Of a stretch of DNA of 64,000 nucleotides, positions 1-11,490 are shown piece after piece; within the stretch, counting starts at the first letter, position 1; every line of letters begins with the position of its first letter. The position numbers and the translations under genes are program-made. The stretch covers positions 361,972,667 through 362,036,666 of the forward strand of contig CAKMRJ010000001.1 in assembly GCA_928212115.1 (NCBI GenBank), read 5' to 3'. The stretch is from Lactuca virosa (Eukaryota > Streptophyta > Magnoliopsida > Asterales > Asteraceae). Below the pieces are notes generated by a model. It was not told the origin of the DNA. It was given only the letters and a program-made list of their open reading frames with translations, and made no database searches.

Positions 1-230
1 AGTTAGATAGTTAGAGAGTTAGTGCGGAACTTAAAGGAAGGAAATGACAACAATGTTATATCAAGAAGACACTTAAGCTGATTCATAACAAGGAATGCAT
101 TCACTCCAAGTTAATAAGGAAGATCAAGCTTAGTGATTAAGTCTTAAAGACTTGCTCCGAAGAGGGATTATGATCAGCAGATTATGATAAGATTAAGTAA
201 GAAGAGTGAGTGAAGAAAGATAGAGAGAAA
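1..230 (-). repeat. Extra partial copy of the C1 LTR at window edge
   Basis: This stretch matches the inner part of the C1 LTR (about 350-575) with several one-base insertions and deletions. It ends in a run of Ns, just before the true left LTR of C1. It may be a second element of the same family, or a misplaced or duplicated contig end. The many single-base indels favour an assembly problem. Confidence 0.85.
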
Positions 231-243
231 NNNNNNNNNNNNN
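231..243. other. Assembly gap (13 Ns)
   Basis: Thirteen unknown bases separate the extra LTR piece from seven flank bases that end in TGCCT, the left target duplication of C1. The true gap size is unknown. Confidence 0.99.
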
Positions 244-250
244 TGTGCCT

Positions 251-920
251 TGTTGAGAGAAAAACTTGGAACACTTGAACAAAAGTTAGAACAAGTATAA
301 TGCGGAATAGTTAATCTCAAAGGATCTAAAAGCTCAACAATAATATAGTTAGATAGTTAGAGAGTTAGTTGCGGAAATGTAAAGGAATGGAAATGACAAC
401 AATTGTTTATCAAGAAGACACTAAGCTGATTCATAACAAGGAATGCATTCACTCCAAGTTAATAAGGAAGATCAAGCTTAGTGATTAAGTCTTATAAAGA
501 CTTGCCGAAGAGGGATTATGATCAGCAGAGTTATGATAAGATTAAAGTAAAGAGATGAGTGAAGAAAGATAGAGAGATAACTTCAGAATGTGTATTCAGA
601 TAGAATTCATAAGTTATCGGTTCTTTTTTTTTATTATCTCTATGTATACAAAGAGAGTAAGTCTCTATTTATAGAGACTTAGAAACTACACTAGATTACA
701 ACTCTATAAGCAGCCGTGCAAGGCATACTGGATAATAGAGTGTATTACATAAAGACAAATAAAGTAATCTAGCTAAGTTGACTGCGGTAGCTGACTCCGG
801 TTGCTGATGAACAAGATTGACTCGGGTGCTGATGAAGCGGTTTGCGGTAGAACCGATGGTTGCGGTAGCTGAGATGGTTGCGGTAGCTGAGTTCAAGAGG
901 GTCACTTTTATGATTCAACA
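251..920 (-). repeat. C1 3' LTR (left)
   Basis: A 670-bp LTR starting TGTTGAG and ending TTCAACA on the plus strand. It pairs with 12640-13312. The copies differ by scattered substitutions and many one-base indels. The polypurine tract abuts its right edge, so this is the 3' LTR of a minus-strand element. A TATA box inside an inverted repeat lies at 659-680. Confidence 0.96.
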
Positions 921-932
921 ATTTTCCCCCTA
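921..932 (-). other. C1 polypurine tract
   Basis: Directly next to the 3' LTR, the minus strand reads AGGGGGAAAAT. A purine run at this place is the plus-strand DNA primer in LTR retrotransposons and it fixes the element orientation. Confidence 0.9.
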
Positions 933-960
933 AGTGACCTCTTTAACTCCGGTTCAGCTA

Positions 961-3900
961 TCAAGTTGAGGAAACTTGATCAAAATCCACCAGAACTTCC
1001 TGACGTTTTCCAACCATGTGATTCTTCTTGTGGATCTCGAACTTGACTTCTGCGGTAGTATGCTTCGATCTTTCAATTGCAGTCCGGCAGATGTCAAGTT
1101 GTTTCTTGGTCAGGCGGTGCATGGCAGTCATAGGAATGAAATATTTGACGTTGTCAGTCTTCCTTTTGAATATGACTCCAAGTTCAGGGTAGTTTGTTGC
1201 GCCTAGAGATCTTTCTTGGAAGCCTTCGGTAGGCATTGGCACAGGTTCAAAAGGTGGGAGATCAAACTTCTTGAGGATGGTGGGGTAGATATCCGCATCT
1301 ATCTTGGCAAAGTCACAGACCGTATCCCTGAGAAAAGAGTTGGCTTTTTCAAGCGCTATCTGCATTTAGGGGCTTTTCTGACTTGTTTTGGAACACCCTG
1401 GCAATAAGGAAGATTTCTTCGGATTCATACAAGGAAAGTCTGCCTGGGGCGGATGTAGTCATGCTCCCTTCTGGTGAGGGTATACTGGATGTAGTCAGCC
1501 TTCATAAATTTCCTGACTTTGTAGTTCTTGACGGCGGATGTCTGTCGTTAGACCATATGTTTTCAATGGAGGAGGCATGTTTAGCATGAAAAAGACTAAG
1601 TCTCTCAAACTCCATTGGCAGTCTCTTGTGATCTGGAAGGCTTTGGTCAAACTGCTCAAATACAGTGAAGTACTTGGCATTTGGAGAAATTGGTATATCC
1701 CAGTATCCATCAGCAGGGGTTCAGCATAAGTGAGGTGCGGTCTGTAATCTTCGTCTAGGAGCCTGCGGTGCGGATTGATCCAAGAATTGATCAAGGACTC
1801 ATCCATCATGGTGTCAAACCCGCATTCTCTCCAAATTAACTCTGCCAGCTTGGCTGCTTTCCAATCATGCTTCCTTTGAGCGGTGGCAGGGGAGTCGTGG
1901 TGCTTGGAGAAGACATGTTTTCAGCCAAGTTCTTGAAGTGTAAGGAGATGGAGTATGTGAGATGGTTGCGGTTGGTGGTGTGGGAATTTTTTCAGTGATG
2001 ATGGGGGACTCTGATGAATAGAAGTATCAGAGTGATGGACTTCTTGTTCTTCATCACTTCCCCCTCTTGAGGGATGCAACCCCGGTGCTTCCTCAAGCCA
2101 TTGCTTAAGTCCATCCACCTTGTTGAAGACTTCTTGGAACTGAGCTTTGAGAGCTTCTGCCAAATGTTGTTGTTTGGAGTGGAGGAGCTGAAGAGCAACT
2201 TGTGGATTTCTTTGGTGAGCTGGAGGATCTCAGGGCCAGTTGGAGGAAAGGGATTTCTGCAGTCTGTTGATGGTTGCTTGAAGAACAGAGATAGTGGACT
2301 CATAAGCAGTATGAGTCTCATCTATCAATTTCTGAGACTGAGAAGCTTGATCCGCGATGGCCTTGAAGATCCGTTTTGATTGCGGTCACCTCAGTGATGA
2401 GGCGTTCCGCTGCAGCCATGAATTCCTTGTGGTCAGCCTTGCGGTTATTGTCAAGGGACCGGATCCCCATCTCTACTTTGAGAGAGATTCGTTCAGCAGC
2501 CATGCGTTCCCTTGTTTCCAGACGCTCTATTCTTTCAATCAGTGACTGCGGTCCTGGAGTGTCTCCAGGTTGCGGTTGAGTAGGCTGGACCGCAGCCAAG
2601 ATCTGATCGATTTTGGCTTGAAGGCTCATGAACCCTCGGGTGACAACATTCTTCTTCTTTTTTTCTTCTCTTTAGGCTTGGAAGTCGAATGTTGAGAACC
2701 GCTGGACTCCTCTTCTTCAAACATCATGAGGTCATCATCAGAAGGGCTTGGCTTGTTTACTTCTTGGATGTCTTCATCATCAAGACCGAAGGTGGGAGCT
2801 GAACTGAGTTCGATTGCAGGTTCTTCGTCTTGTGATGGATTGACTGTAGGAGTGGGAGATGGAATGGGAGTTGGAGTAGGAGGAACTTTGGAGGTACCTG
2901 CGGCTGCACCTGAAGCTTGAGCTTTTGAAATTGTTTCAGCCATCTGATCCATCCAGTTCTGAACTTTTTGAATGGTGGCTACGGTACTGGCATTGCTGAT
3001 GGCATTTGCCCAATATCTAGCCACGGACTGGATCTCCTGTTCTTTCTGTTGTTGCTGCTTGATTTGTTGTTCCTTGCGGGCTTGGAAAGCCCTTTGGAAC
3101 GCAGCATACTTCTTCTTGTCTGACTCAGTTACCGGATTGTACTGTAACCAAGAGTCATTGGATGCATCACCGTCAAATCCTTCAAAGCGCACCGAAGTGT
3201 CCTTCGGGTCCACGGATCCTTGCATTTGTGCTCACCGTGCCTAAACCACCTGTAAAAGAGTGAAAGCAGAGTAGGATTTCCTGAGCTTCCTCGGTCTCCT
3301 TGACCCGTGGTCAAGTGTGGCCTCTGCTCAGTTCTGGCATGGGCAAAAGAAGTGCCCTGCGGGTGGGAAGGTGTTTGTAGTGATTGGGTGACAGAAAAAA
3401 GGATGGAGCGCAACTCCTCTGGTGAAAAGAAATGCAGTCGGGAAGCCCTGGAGACCTTAGGGCGTGAACCAGTGTCGTCCCTTGGGAGTGCACTGGGGGG
3501 GAGTCTCCACGTAGTTGAGAATCAGACTCACTTCTGAGTCTGACTGGAAAATGATGGTGGTGTCGAATGGGTGTGCGGGCACCCCAAGGACTACTGGAGC
3601 CTGTTGAGAGGCTTCAGCATCGGTCCGGTCACGCATATGGATAAGGGTATCGGTTGTTTTCCTTTTCTTGAGGATAGAGATTGGATGCCTATCCTCATCT
3701 GAATCACTGCTAGATATGGATTGGGGCAGGTTTTGTTTTGCGTTTCTTGGTGGGTGCGGTTCGTTTAGGAGCATCCTTCTTGGGTGTTCTTTGTTTCTTG
3801 GTTGCCAACTGCTTTCTTCTTTGAGAAAGATTGGATAGTGTAGTGGAAGAGGGGACCGCGGTACCCTCAGGGATAATGGCTGCGGATGGAGAGAGGCGGG

Positions 3901-4809
3901 GTAGGAGGGTATGGGGCAATACCCTCCGTAGCCTCAATGTGGTCTGAGACATCAGCAGTCTCAAGACCAAGAGAAGAAAGGATATGAGTAGGGAGTCTGC
4001 GGATCGGTCCAAATATCGTTTGATCAGAAGAAGGGTTGTACCTTTTAAGATCCTTAGTGACGAAAAAGTTGATGTCACTACCCATGTCTATTCCAGCATC
4101 CGCATGTAAGTCTGAGATGCAAAGTGACCAGAACCGTGCAAATGTGAGCTCGGTTGGTTTTTCCCTTGGGTGCTCTTTGGGAATGTATTGGAGGAAGTCG
4201 TCCCAAAGGATTTGTCCATAGTTTACGTTGTGGCCTGTGTAGATGCTCCATACCAATTCCAGTAGCTTCAGTCCCATGTTGTCGTGCCTCCGGTTCTGCT
4301 GGATAGGCAGCGGATGACAAAATGACACACAAACTGCCATACCGCAGGCAGCTGATTCTTTTTGAACTCACCAATCCCTCGAATTGGTTTCTGATACCCC
4401 ATCTGGTAGAGTGCGGATGTAACGTCTGCCATTGAAGGTGAGAAAATCTTGATGGAGGGGTGAACCAGAAGATTAATGGCATTTAAGAACTTTTCTTTGG
4501 ACAAGATGACCAAAGAATCGTTCATGAGATTGAGGTGAACTTCTTGGGGGTTTTCATTGGGCGATATGCAGAGAATGCACATTTGAATAGAGTAGAAACT
4601 GGAACAACGTCTGTAAATGCATCGAATGGACCAAACAGAGGGTGGTTCCTGAGAAACTTGATCATAAGCTTGATGGGAGCATTATATGAAGGATGATCTT
4701 CAAATATTGCTCTGAAATTACTTGAAGCGATTGTTGGAGAGTCGGAACCTGTTGGATTTACAGAACCTGAAGCCTTGGATTGCTTCTTTGATGCACCTGA
4801 TTTCACCAT
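961..4809 (-). pseudogene. C1 ORF3: large extra 3' reading frame, frameshifted
   Basis: A ~3.85-kb coding region between pol and the 3' LTR. It starts at the ATG at 4809 (MVKSGASKKQSK) and is split over frames 4809-4522, 4582-4268, 4340-3867, ~3880-3457, 3225-2626, 2629-2318, 2163-1921, 1809-1495 and 1365-961. The N-terminal third has a globular domain: MGYQ, GEFKKNQLPAVWQF, FVIRCLS, NYGQILWDDF and ARFWSL in order. The middle is basic, then Pro/Ser/acidic with a KEQQIKQQQQKEQE helical run and a coiled-coil-like part (SLIERIERLETRERMAAERI). The C-terminus has YPELGVIFKRKTDNVKYFIP. The same domains in the same order occur in C2 ORF3, which is 3.8 kb. SIRE elements are known for an env-like ORF at this place, but I see no signal peptide or membrane segment, so function is unknown. 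Real damage and assembly indels cannot be separated here. Confidence 0.8.
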
Positions 4810-5657
4810 TGTTGAAGATTTGAGAGAAGATGAAAGTTTTGAAGGTTTTGAGGAATTTGGGAGAAAGAATCGATATTCAGAAAACGTAAAGTATTGTTGG
4901 GGAAGAAATGAAAGGAAAAAAGTGTTTAACCCTAGGTAAATGGTAAGGATAGGGTAAAGTAAAACGTCGATTGGGGTTTTGGGGGGAATCTATGAATTTT
5001 GGATTAAATCTCAGCCACACATAATTAAAACGGGTTTGAAGAGATTTTGGGAGATTTCCAAAAGGGGTTTTGCATTTAATGTAAAGTCAGACGCATGTCA
5101 ATACGTCAGGTGATCGTGGGGGTGATGGGAGAGGAAGTTGTAACGGATGGACGTATTGGGGAGAGGAAAGGACAAATTAAGGATGAGTTTATTGAAAAAC
5201 GTTCTTTTTGTCATCATCCCTAAAATAGGTCTGATACAAGGATTATTCAGAAAGAGAATGTGACAGTTTCTAAAGAGAATGTTTTTTTTGTCTTTAATGT
5301 TTAATTTAATGAAGGATCATTAAATAGCACACAAAGATTCAAGAGTTGATAAAACAGTTGAGAAATTATCATGATGATCGCGGATGGAAAATTCATTGCA
5401 GTTGGAAACGTCATCGCGGATGGAACTTTCATTGCGGTTGGAAACGTCATTGCGGATGAAACAAGGAAAGACTAGTGAGAAAAACTGAGGAAAACACTTG
5501 TACAAAGATTAGTAATAACAGACCATAAAGACCCATGAGAGATACGTATGATATATGGTTGCGGTACCTAGACAGCGCGTACCAAAACCATCTATCACAT
5601 GTAATTCTCAGTTAGAACCGCAACGGAGACCAAGGATGGTCTGCGGTAGCTAACAAT
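4810..5657 (-). other. C1 spacer between pol and ORF3
   Basis: No convincing reading frame. The minus strand carries a short block CATTAAATGCA (5071-5081) that also occurs before ORF3 in element C2, and a pyrimidine-rich stretch just before the ORF3 ATG that resembles a plant 5' leader. A ~36-bp tandem repeat lies at 5375-5460. A separate transcript for ORF3 could start here, but no clear TATA box is visible. Confidence 0.55.
5375..5460 (-). repeat. Short tandem repeat, ~36-bp unit
   Basis: About two and a half copies of a unit containing TCGCGGATGGAA and CAGTTGGAAACGTCAT. It lies in the pol-ORF3 spacer and is rich in the GCGG motif that is frequent throughout C1. Confidence 0.75.
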
Positions 5658-6170
5658 TCAAAAAGAATTCGGGTCTGGATTCATCATTCCTAACATTTGC
5701 AGGAAGATGTTAAGCTTTGTTGAATCGAGCGCTTTTGTGAACACATCAGCAATCTCTTCATGAGAAGGGACAAAGATGAGTTCAATATTACCTTTTAAGA
5801 TGTGGTCTTTGATGAAATGATACCGTAGTTCAATGTGCTTAGTCTTGGAGTGCTGAATTGGATTGTGAGAAATAGCAATAGCACTTTCAGAGTCACAATA
5901 GATCGGTATCCGCAGCATTCTATACCCGTAGTCCATTAGTTGAGTTTTCATCCAAAGGACTTGAGAGCAACAGCTGGCTGCGGCCACATACTCGGCTTCT
6001 GCGGTTGATAGAGACACAACTTTTTTTCTTGAGGACCAGCTGACTAGTCTTTCACCCAAGAATTGACATCCTCCTGAAGTGCTTTTTCGATCGAGCTTGC
6101 ATCCGGCATGATCCGCATCTGTGAAAGCTTGCAGGCTGAAGTCATTGCCTGCGGGGGTACCATAGACCAA
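5658..6170 (-). pseudogene. pol: C1 RNase H and end of pol
   Basis: Encodes the Copia RNase H, which degrades the RNA strand during reverse transcription. All three acidic catalytic sites are visible: D18 (FTDADHAGC), E58/E60 (LSTAEAEY) and D83 (YCDSESA). The conserved HSKTKHIELRYHFIKDH and DVFTKAL blocks follow, and the frame closes at 5658 after MNPDPNSF, a normal Copia pol end. It overlaps the RT frame by about 30 bases through a frameshift at ~6155. Confidence 0.94.
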
Positions 6171-7206
6171 GAGATTTGCTTCCTTTCAGGTACCGTAGTA
6201 TCTGTTTGGCTGCGGTCATATGTGAGACTTTTGGGTCAGCCTGATACCTTGCACATACACCAGTTGCAAAGACAATGTCTGGCCTGCTTGCAGTGAGGTA
6301 CATCAAAGAGCCGATGATGCCTCTATAAGTCTTGTGATCCACAGATTCGCCTGAGGGATCAGCAGAGATCTTATAACCGAAGGCCATGGGGACCTTAGCA
6401 GATGAACAGTTGTCCATAGAATATTTCTTCAATAGTTCAGTGGTGTATTTTTCTTGATGAATGAATATGCCTTGCGGTACTTGTTTCACTTGAAGACCTA
6501 GAAAGAAATTAATCTCTCTATTCATGCTCATTTTGAACTTGTTGGTCATGAGCTTAGCAAATTCATCCACCATGCCTTGATCAGTCGAACCGAAGATGAT
6601 ATCATCCACATATATCTGTACCATCATGAGGTGGTCGCCATTTGCTTTTCTGAATAGTGTGGGATCAATCACTCCTCTCTTGTACCCGGATGAGACAAGG
6701 AATTCAGAAAGAGTCTCATACCATGCTCTTGGGGCTTGCTTCAGACCGTAGACTGCCTTTTCAAGCTTGTAGCAGTGGTCTGGGAATTCAACATTTTCAA
6801 AGCCTGGAGGTTGCTGAAGATAACCTTCTTCTTTTAGTTCCCCATTGAGAAAGGCACTCTTAACGTCCATTTGGTGTACCTTGACGTTTTTGTGGGCTGC
6901 GTATGCTAGAAAGATCCGGATAGCTTCCATGCGTGCTACCGGAGCATACGTTTCATCGTAGTCAATGCCTTCAAGTTGACTATACCCCTTTGCAACTAGC
7001 CTTGCCTTGTTTCTGACTACCGCACCAGATTCATCCAACTTATTTTTGAACACCCATCTAGTGCCAACAATGGAGTGACCACGTGGCTTCGGAACGAGCT
7101 GCCAAACTTTATTTCTTTGAAATTCTTCAAGCTCTTCTTGCATTGCGGCTATCCAGTCAGGTTCAAGCAATGCTTCTTTGATCGTTCTGGGTTCTACCGA
7201 GGACAT
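6142..7206 (-). pseudogene. pol: C1 reverse transcriptase
   Basis: An almost intact Copia RT of 354 codons in one frame. It begins in the EPRTIKEALLEPDWIAAM block and shows NKARLVAKGYSQ, the first catalytic Asp in VHQMDVKSAFLNG (D114), the KAVYGLKQAPRAW block, and the YVDD catalytic motif at residues 199-202. The C-terminal connection includes TASRPDIVFATGVCARYQ and LRYLKGSKSLGLWYP. RT copies the RNA into DNA inside the particle. The frame ends at 6142 by a frameshift just before RNase H. One unusual spot is KEEGYLQQPPGF, where EEVYVEQPPGF is typical. Confidence 0.95.
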
Positions 7207-7409
7207 AAATGCTGCATAGTGGCAGTGATCAGATAGGTCCTTGGAAGATCGAGTCTGGATGCCTGCGGATGGGTTCCCAATGATTTGACCTGGTGGGTGG
7301 TCTTTCGTCCATACATGAAGACGTGGCAGCAGATGATCAGCAGCTGCGGTAGAGGGAATATCTTGATGTCAGAGGATCTGCGTGAGGTGACAGTTCCCCT
7401 GACTTGAGA

Positions 7410-8028
7410 CATCCTGAGTCATCTTGTCTATTGGAACGGAATTTCTTGAGCAGTTGGGAGAGGTTCCCTGGGTGCAGTAGGAGTTCCTCTGGAACTGAGA
7501 AGGTTCCCCCTGGACTGCTGAGTAACAATCCTTGGATCAGTTTAGTGTCATTTCTATGAGTTCATCATCCGAATCCGAAGATACGTTTGATGGTAATGCT
7601 CTTGCGGACAGAATTTGCACCCGTACTGGACCTGACGGTGCTGCTAGATAGGAGTTCCTCTGGAACCTGAGAAGGTTCCCCCGGACTGCGGATGGGAGAG
7701 TGACAATCCTTGGATCAGTTCTAGTGTCGAAATTTTCTATGAGTTCATCATCCGAATCCGAAGATACGTTTGATGGTAATGCTTCTCTGCGGACAGGAAT
7801 TTGAACAACATCAAGTACTGGAACCTCGACGGTTGCGGCTAGATCCGGAGTAGATCTTTCCCCCTCAACCGGAGAGGTGGAAGTATTGAGAGAGGCTACT
7901 TCAGATAGAGATGGTCCAGAAACATCAGCATGTTGTTGTTGAGCTGCGGGTGACACAAGAACTTCGGATAGTTTCGCCGTTTCAATAGGATCGAAAAGAT
8001 CCTCATAGTTGACTTCAACTAGATTCAA
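7410..8028 (-). pseudogene. pol: C1 integrase-RT linker with internal duplication
   Basis: Acidic, Ser/Pro-rich spacer between integrase and reverse transcriptase. Such linkers are long and poorly conserved in SIRE elements. The motif LPSNVSSDSDDELIE occurs twice because a ~172-bp segment is duplicated (see the repeat entry). Frames are broken around 7537 and again before the RT start near 7206, partly because the two duplicate units carry different small indels. Confidence 0.75.
7478..7800 (-). repeat. Direct duplication (~172-bp period) in the C1 linker
   Basis: Two units begin with TAGGAGTTCCTCTGGAAC at about 7478 and 7650. Each is followed by the same series of blocks, including GAGTTCATCATCCGAATCC. 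They differ by several one- to few-base indels. This is a local tandem duplication inside coding sequence. Confidence 0.85.
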
Positions 8029-8380
8029 GGGACTGAAGAGGCAGGAATGTCACTTTCCATGATTGCGGTGGTTTCAGTGGATGGAGGGGCGTCGCGGATG
8101 TGAGAATCATCAAATTTCACATCGAAGCTTTCAATGATCAGCCTTGTACGCCTGATGAGCACTCGATAAGCAACCTTGTTAGTGGAGTAACCAAGGAATA
8201 TGCCTTCGTCGGACTTCGGTGCAAACTTGTTGAGCTGATCTCTGTTGTTGATCACGAAGCATCTACACCCAAAAATATGAAAGAAGCGAACATTGGGCTT
8301 GCGGTTGTTAAGGCCCTCATATGGTGTTTTATTGAGGCGTTTGCACACGATACTTCGGTTTTGGACAAAGCATGCGGTTG
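8025..8380 (-). pseudogene. pol: C1 integrase C-terminal part (GKGY-like domain)
   Basis: Continues integrase in a shifted frame. The conserved Copia block NKTPYEGLNNRKPNVRFFHIFGC is followed by KSDEGIFLGYSTNKVAYRV, the usual Copia integrase C-terminal motif, and then an acidic serine-rich tail. The frame crosses into the linker near 8025. The only visible damage is the frameshift at its upstream edge. Confidence 0.88.
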
Positions 8381-9391
8381 CTACTGCTTCAGCCCAGAAG
8401 AGTAGAGAGGAAGTTGGGCGAAGTTAAGCATGGATCTGGCTGCTTCTACCAGTGTGCGGTTCCTTCTTTCTACTACACCATTTTGTTGCGGTGTGTAGGG
8501 TGCTGAGAAGTTGTGAGAAATGCCTTTGGACACCAAGAAACTGTTAAGAAGATGATTAGTGAACTCGGTTCCATTATCACTGCGGATGCGTCTAACTGGA
8601 AGCTTGATCTGAAGTTCGATTTCTTTGATGAAGTTGATGAAGATCTGCGGTGTCTCTGATTTGAGTCTGAGGAAGAAGACCCATGTGAAGCGTGTATAGT
8701 CATCAACAATAACCAGTATATACTTCTTGTGGTGGAGGCTGGCTACGGTTGATGGACCGCAGAGATCAATGTGCAATAGCTCCAGTGGTTCAGAAATAGA
8801 AGAGTCCATTATCAGAGGGTGACTTGCTTTAGACTGCTTACCACATTCACAAGCCGGACAGAGAGTATCGTTGCTAAATTTGAGAATAGGGAGACCGCGG
8901 ACTAGTTCTCCAGTGACTAAGTTGTTGATGTACCGGAAGTTGAGATGAGCTAGCTTACGGTGCCATAGCCAGCTGACTTCGGATACAGCTTTGGACAAGA
9001 AACACAATTGCGGTTTACCAATGATTAGAGAAACATCCAAAGGGTACATGGTACCTTCGGATCGAGATTTGATCAGGCAAGTGTTTCTATCACTCGTCAT
9101 TACGTAGCAAAACTGATCATCAAATTCAACACGATGTCCTGCTTTACATAGTTGGCCAACACTGATGAGATTGTGTTTAAGGCTTTCTACATAAGCAACC
9201 TTCTGAATGGAAAAGTTCCCCGTAGTGAGAACACCGTAACCTCGGATGACACCGTTTGCATTGTTACCAAACGTGACATTTCCACCATTGCATATAGGCC
9301 TGAAATCCCGAAGGTACTCTAACCTTCCGGTCATGTGCAAGGAGCAGGCACTGTCAATTAACCACTCTTCTTCTTGTTCCTCCTTGCACAA
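8381..9391 (-). pseudogene. pol: C1 protease end and integrase core
   Basis: Encodes the protease active-site region and most of the integrase. The aspartic protease motif is WLIDSACSLHMTG at residues 10-22; the usual DSG triad is DSA here. The pre-integrase zinc domain has H144, H149, C178 and C181 (HX4H...CX2C). The integrase core has D209 (LLHIDLCGPS), D272 (RIRSDNGTEF) and E308 (PQQNGVVERRNR), with 35 residues between the last two, the DD35E pattern. Integrase inserts the DNA copy into the genome. The frame is lost at about 8395-8402 by a one-base shift just after FAQLPLY and resumes in the next entry. No true start is expected because this is a polyprotein segment. Confidence 0.93.
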
Positions 9392-9394
9392 AGC

Positions 9395-10841
9395 CTGAGA
9401 ATTACACGGTTAGTTTAGGCATCCAAACAAGTTTGGAGCCTGGGACAATTGATGTGTTTCTGAGTGATGCATGGTCCGAGGTTGCAGGGACAGGTCTCTT
9501 GTCAACTTTTGAGCCTAGTCCTGGGTGTTTGAGTAGATTTGGAGTGTTGTGATTTTTTGAAAAAATACGAGGTTTCTGACTCTGACTCGATTTGACATGA
9601 GATAAAACCTTTTGACAACTACACTGACATTTACAAAAGGAGATTTTGTCTTTTGATCTAACACTGTGATTGGTCAGCGGTTTTAAGGATGTTTTGGATC
9701 TGTTACCGGTCCGAGATGGGTAATTCCTGACACGAGTGTTTTGGGTTTTGAAAAAGTCTGTTTATGAAAGGTTTTAGCACGTGTAGATTTCTGAATTCTT
9801 TTTGATGGATTTGGTAAGATACCCTTCCATTTGAAATTTTGACGTGACTTTAAAGTGTTGGAGTGGTAAAATACCTTTCCATTTAGGATCATTTGAAGAA
9901 TAGACCTGAAAAACATAGTTTCGAAAAGATTGAACACCCTTTTGGGTTGTGTCAGAAGGAGTAGGAATGACTTTTGAAACTGAACTTTCCTTTTTGTTTG
10001 TTTTCTTGAAAGAAGAGTTTTTTGAAATGTAGTGAGAGAAAACAAATTTTTTAGGACTTTTGGATTTAGGAAATCTGACTTGCTTCTTGTTTTTTGAAAA
10101 AGTTTGTCTATTAGTGCCGCGAGATCTGATTTCTTCTTTAAAAGCCTTTTTGCCAAAGATTTTGGTGAACCGCAGTCATTGTTGTTCAACTGCGGTTTCC
10201 TGGAATTCTTAGAATGATTTTGAAAACGCGGACTTGAGTCATCAGAACTTGAGGATTCAGGAATTTGGGAACATTGACCTACTTCAAAATTTTCTATAGG
10301 TAGTTCATGAAATATTGGCTGAAGAGTTACAGTTCCTTGAACTGATGACTGCGGTAGGGATGACTTGACTACCGCTGAGTAAGTCTTAGATGGGACTTCG
10401 GTGGGACATTTGTGGGACATTTGACTACAGTGAGAGACACTGCGGTCTGAGGACAGAGATGGAAAGTCTTTTGAGACTTCGGGGCCCTCAACAACAATCT
10501 CTTCATCAACTACGGATGAAGTTTGAGAATTTGGATAGATGGTGCCACAGATAGGAATTTGATCACATGTGTGACCCGAAACCTCCGGCACAATTTCCTC
10601 AATGACACAATTATTGCTTAAGTTGTGCAGTCTACCGAAGTGAGTTTTAATATCTTCGGAAAAGTCTTTCATTGACAGGGAAATGAAATTCTCGGTCTGG
10701 AGGGACATACAGTCTGTCTTTGTTGAACCGGGGTGAGGAATCCATTGAGGTAGGATATCCATTTGACCAACCCCAATTGTATGTATTGTCCACGGTTCCA
10801 TTGTTTACCAAATTTTCAATAGCTTCACTTTCATTAAACAA
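9395..10841 (-). pseudogene. C1 Gag-to-protease linker region
   Basis: Low-complexity, Ser/Lys/Asn-rich coding-like sequence between the Gag tail and the protease. One frame runs 10841-10647 (MFNESEAIENLVNNG, then ...GYPTSMDSSPRF), another 10801-9683. They switch near 10700, so at least one frameshift is present. Long poorly conserved linkers here are normal for SIRE-type Copia elements. No catalytic motif is seen. The region 9395-9680 shows no convincing open frame up to the protease. Confidence 0.6.
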
Positions 10842-10962
10842 TTTTTCAATTAAGAGATTTAAGCGTACAATTCTCTCTGAGCTAAATCTCTCTGGTTCAA
10901 AGCTATCTCTAATTGGGTTTCACTTAACATTCTTGCATCCTTTTCTAACTCTAGGTCCTTCT

Positions 10963-11490
10963 CTAACATAGCCATCTTAAGTCTTTGTTATCCAGTCGTC
11001 CTCTCACGTGGAACATCTCTTGGGACGCAATGTTCTTCTCATCTAAGGCTTTATTATAGTCTGTAAGGACGGCATCACAAGTGTCATTAAGATCATCTAT
11101 GTAAGGCTGACAGTCATGCATGCTATAGTTTAGAGTTTGGATCATGAGTTTTACCTGTTCGACGATGCTTAGTGTTCCATCCTTTGCCATGTAGCAGTAG
11201 TTCTTGTTCAACATTGTAGACCCATCATCATCCGCAGTGGCCAGCATGCAGATTTTCCCTTTTCCTTTGACACTGCTGATGGCCTCATCTTCGTCTCCGG
11301 ATGACCAGACTTGATGGTCTCTTTTGACATGGGCCACGTATGCCCTTGCCTTTTCAGCTTTTTCTTTGTCTTCCAACTCTTGAGCCATTCTAAGGTAGAA
11401 TGCTCTGTCTTTTACTACATTGGCCTTACAATCTCGTGCAAAGTGATTCTCTTTGTTGCATTTGTGACAAATTACAACATCAGTCTTGTC
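10963..11490 (-). pseudogene. gag: C1 gag, zinc knuckle and coiled tail
   Basis: Continuation of Gag after a frameshift. A CX2CX4HX4C zinc knuckle (CHKCNKENHFARDC) is encoded at 11428-11469 and would bind the element RNA. It is followed by KANVVKDRAFYLRMAQE, a Lys/Glu-rich segment, the SSGDEDEA acidic patch and a helical region (VEQVKLMIQTLNYSMHD) typical of the long Gag tail of SIRE-type Copia elements. The frame stops at 10963-10965. Coding-like sequence continues just beyond in another frame, so this stop probably reflects a small indel rather than the natural end. Confidence 0.85.

Noticed and set aside
976..2580. Several plus-strand open frames opposite C1 ORF3
   Set aside because: They are shadows of the minus-strand coding region, with no own motif.
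961..4809. Calling ORF3 an envelope gene
   Set aside because: No signal peptide, cleavage site or membrane anchor is visible in either ORF3; position alone is not enough.
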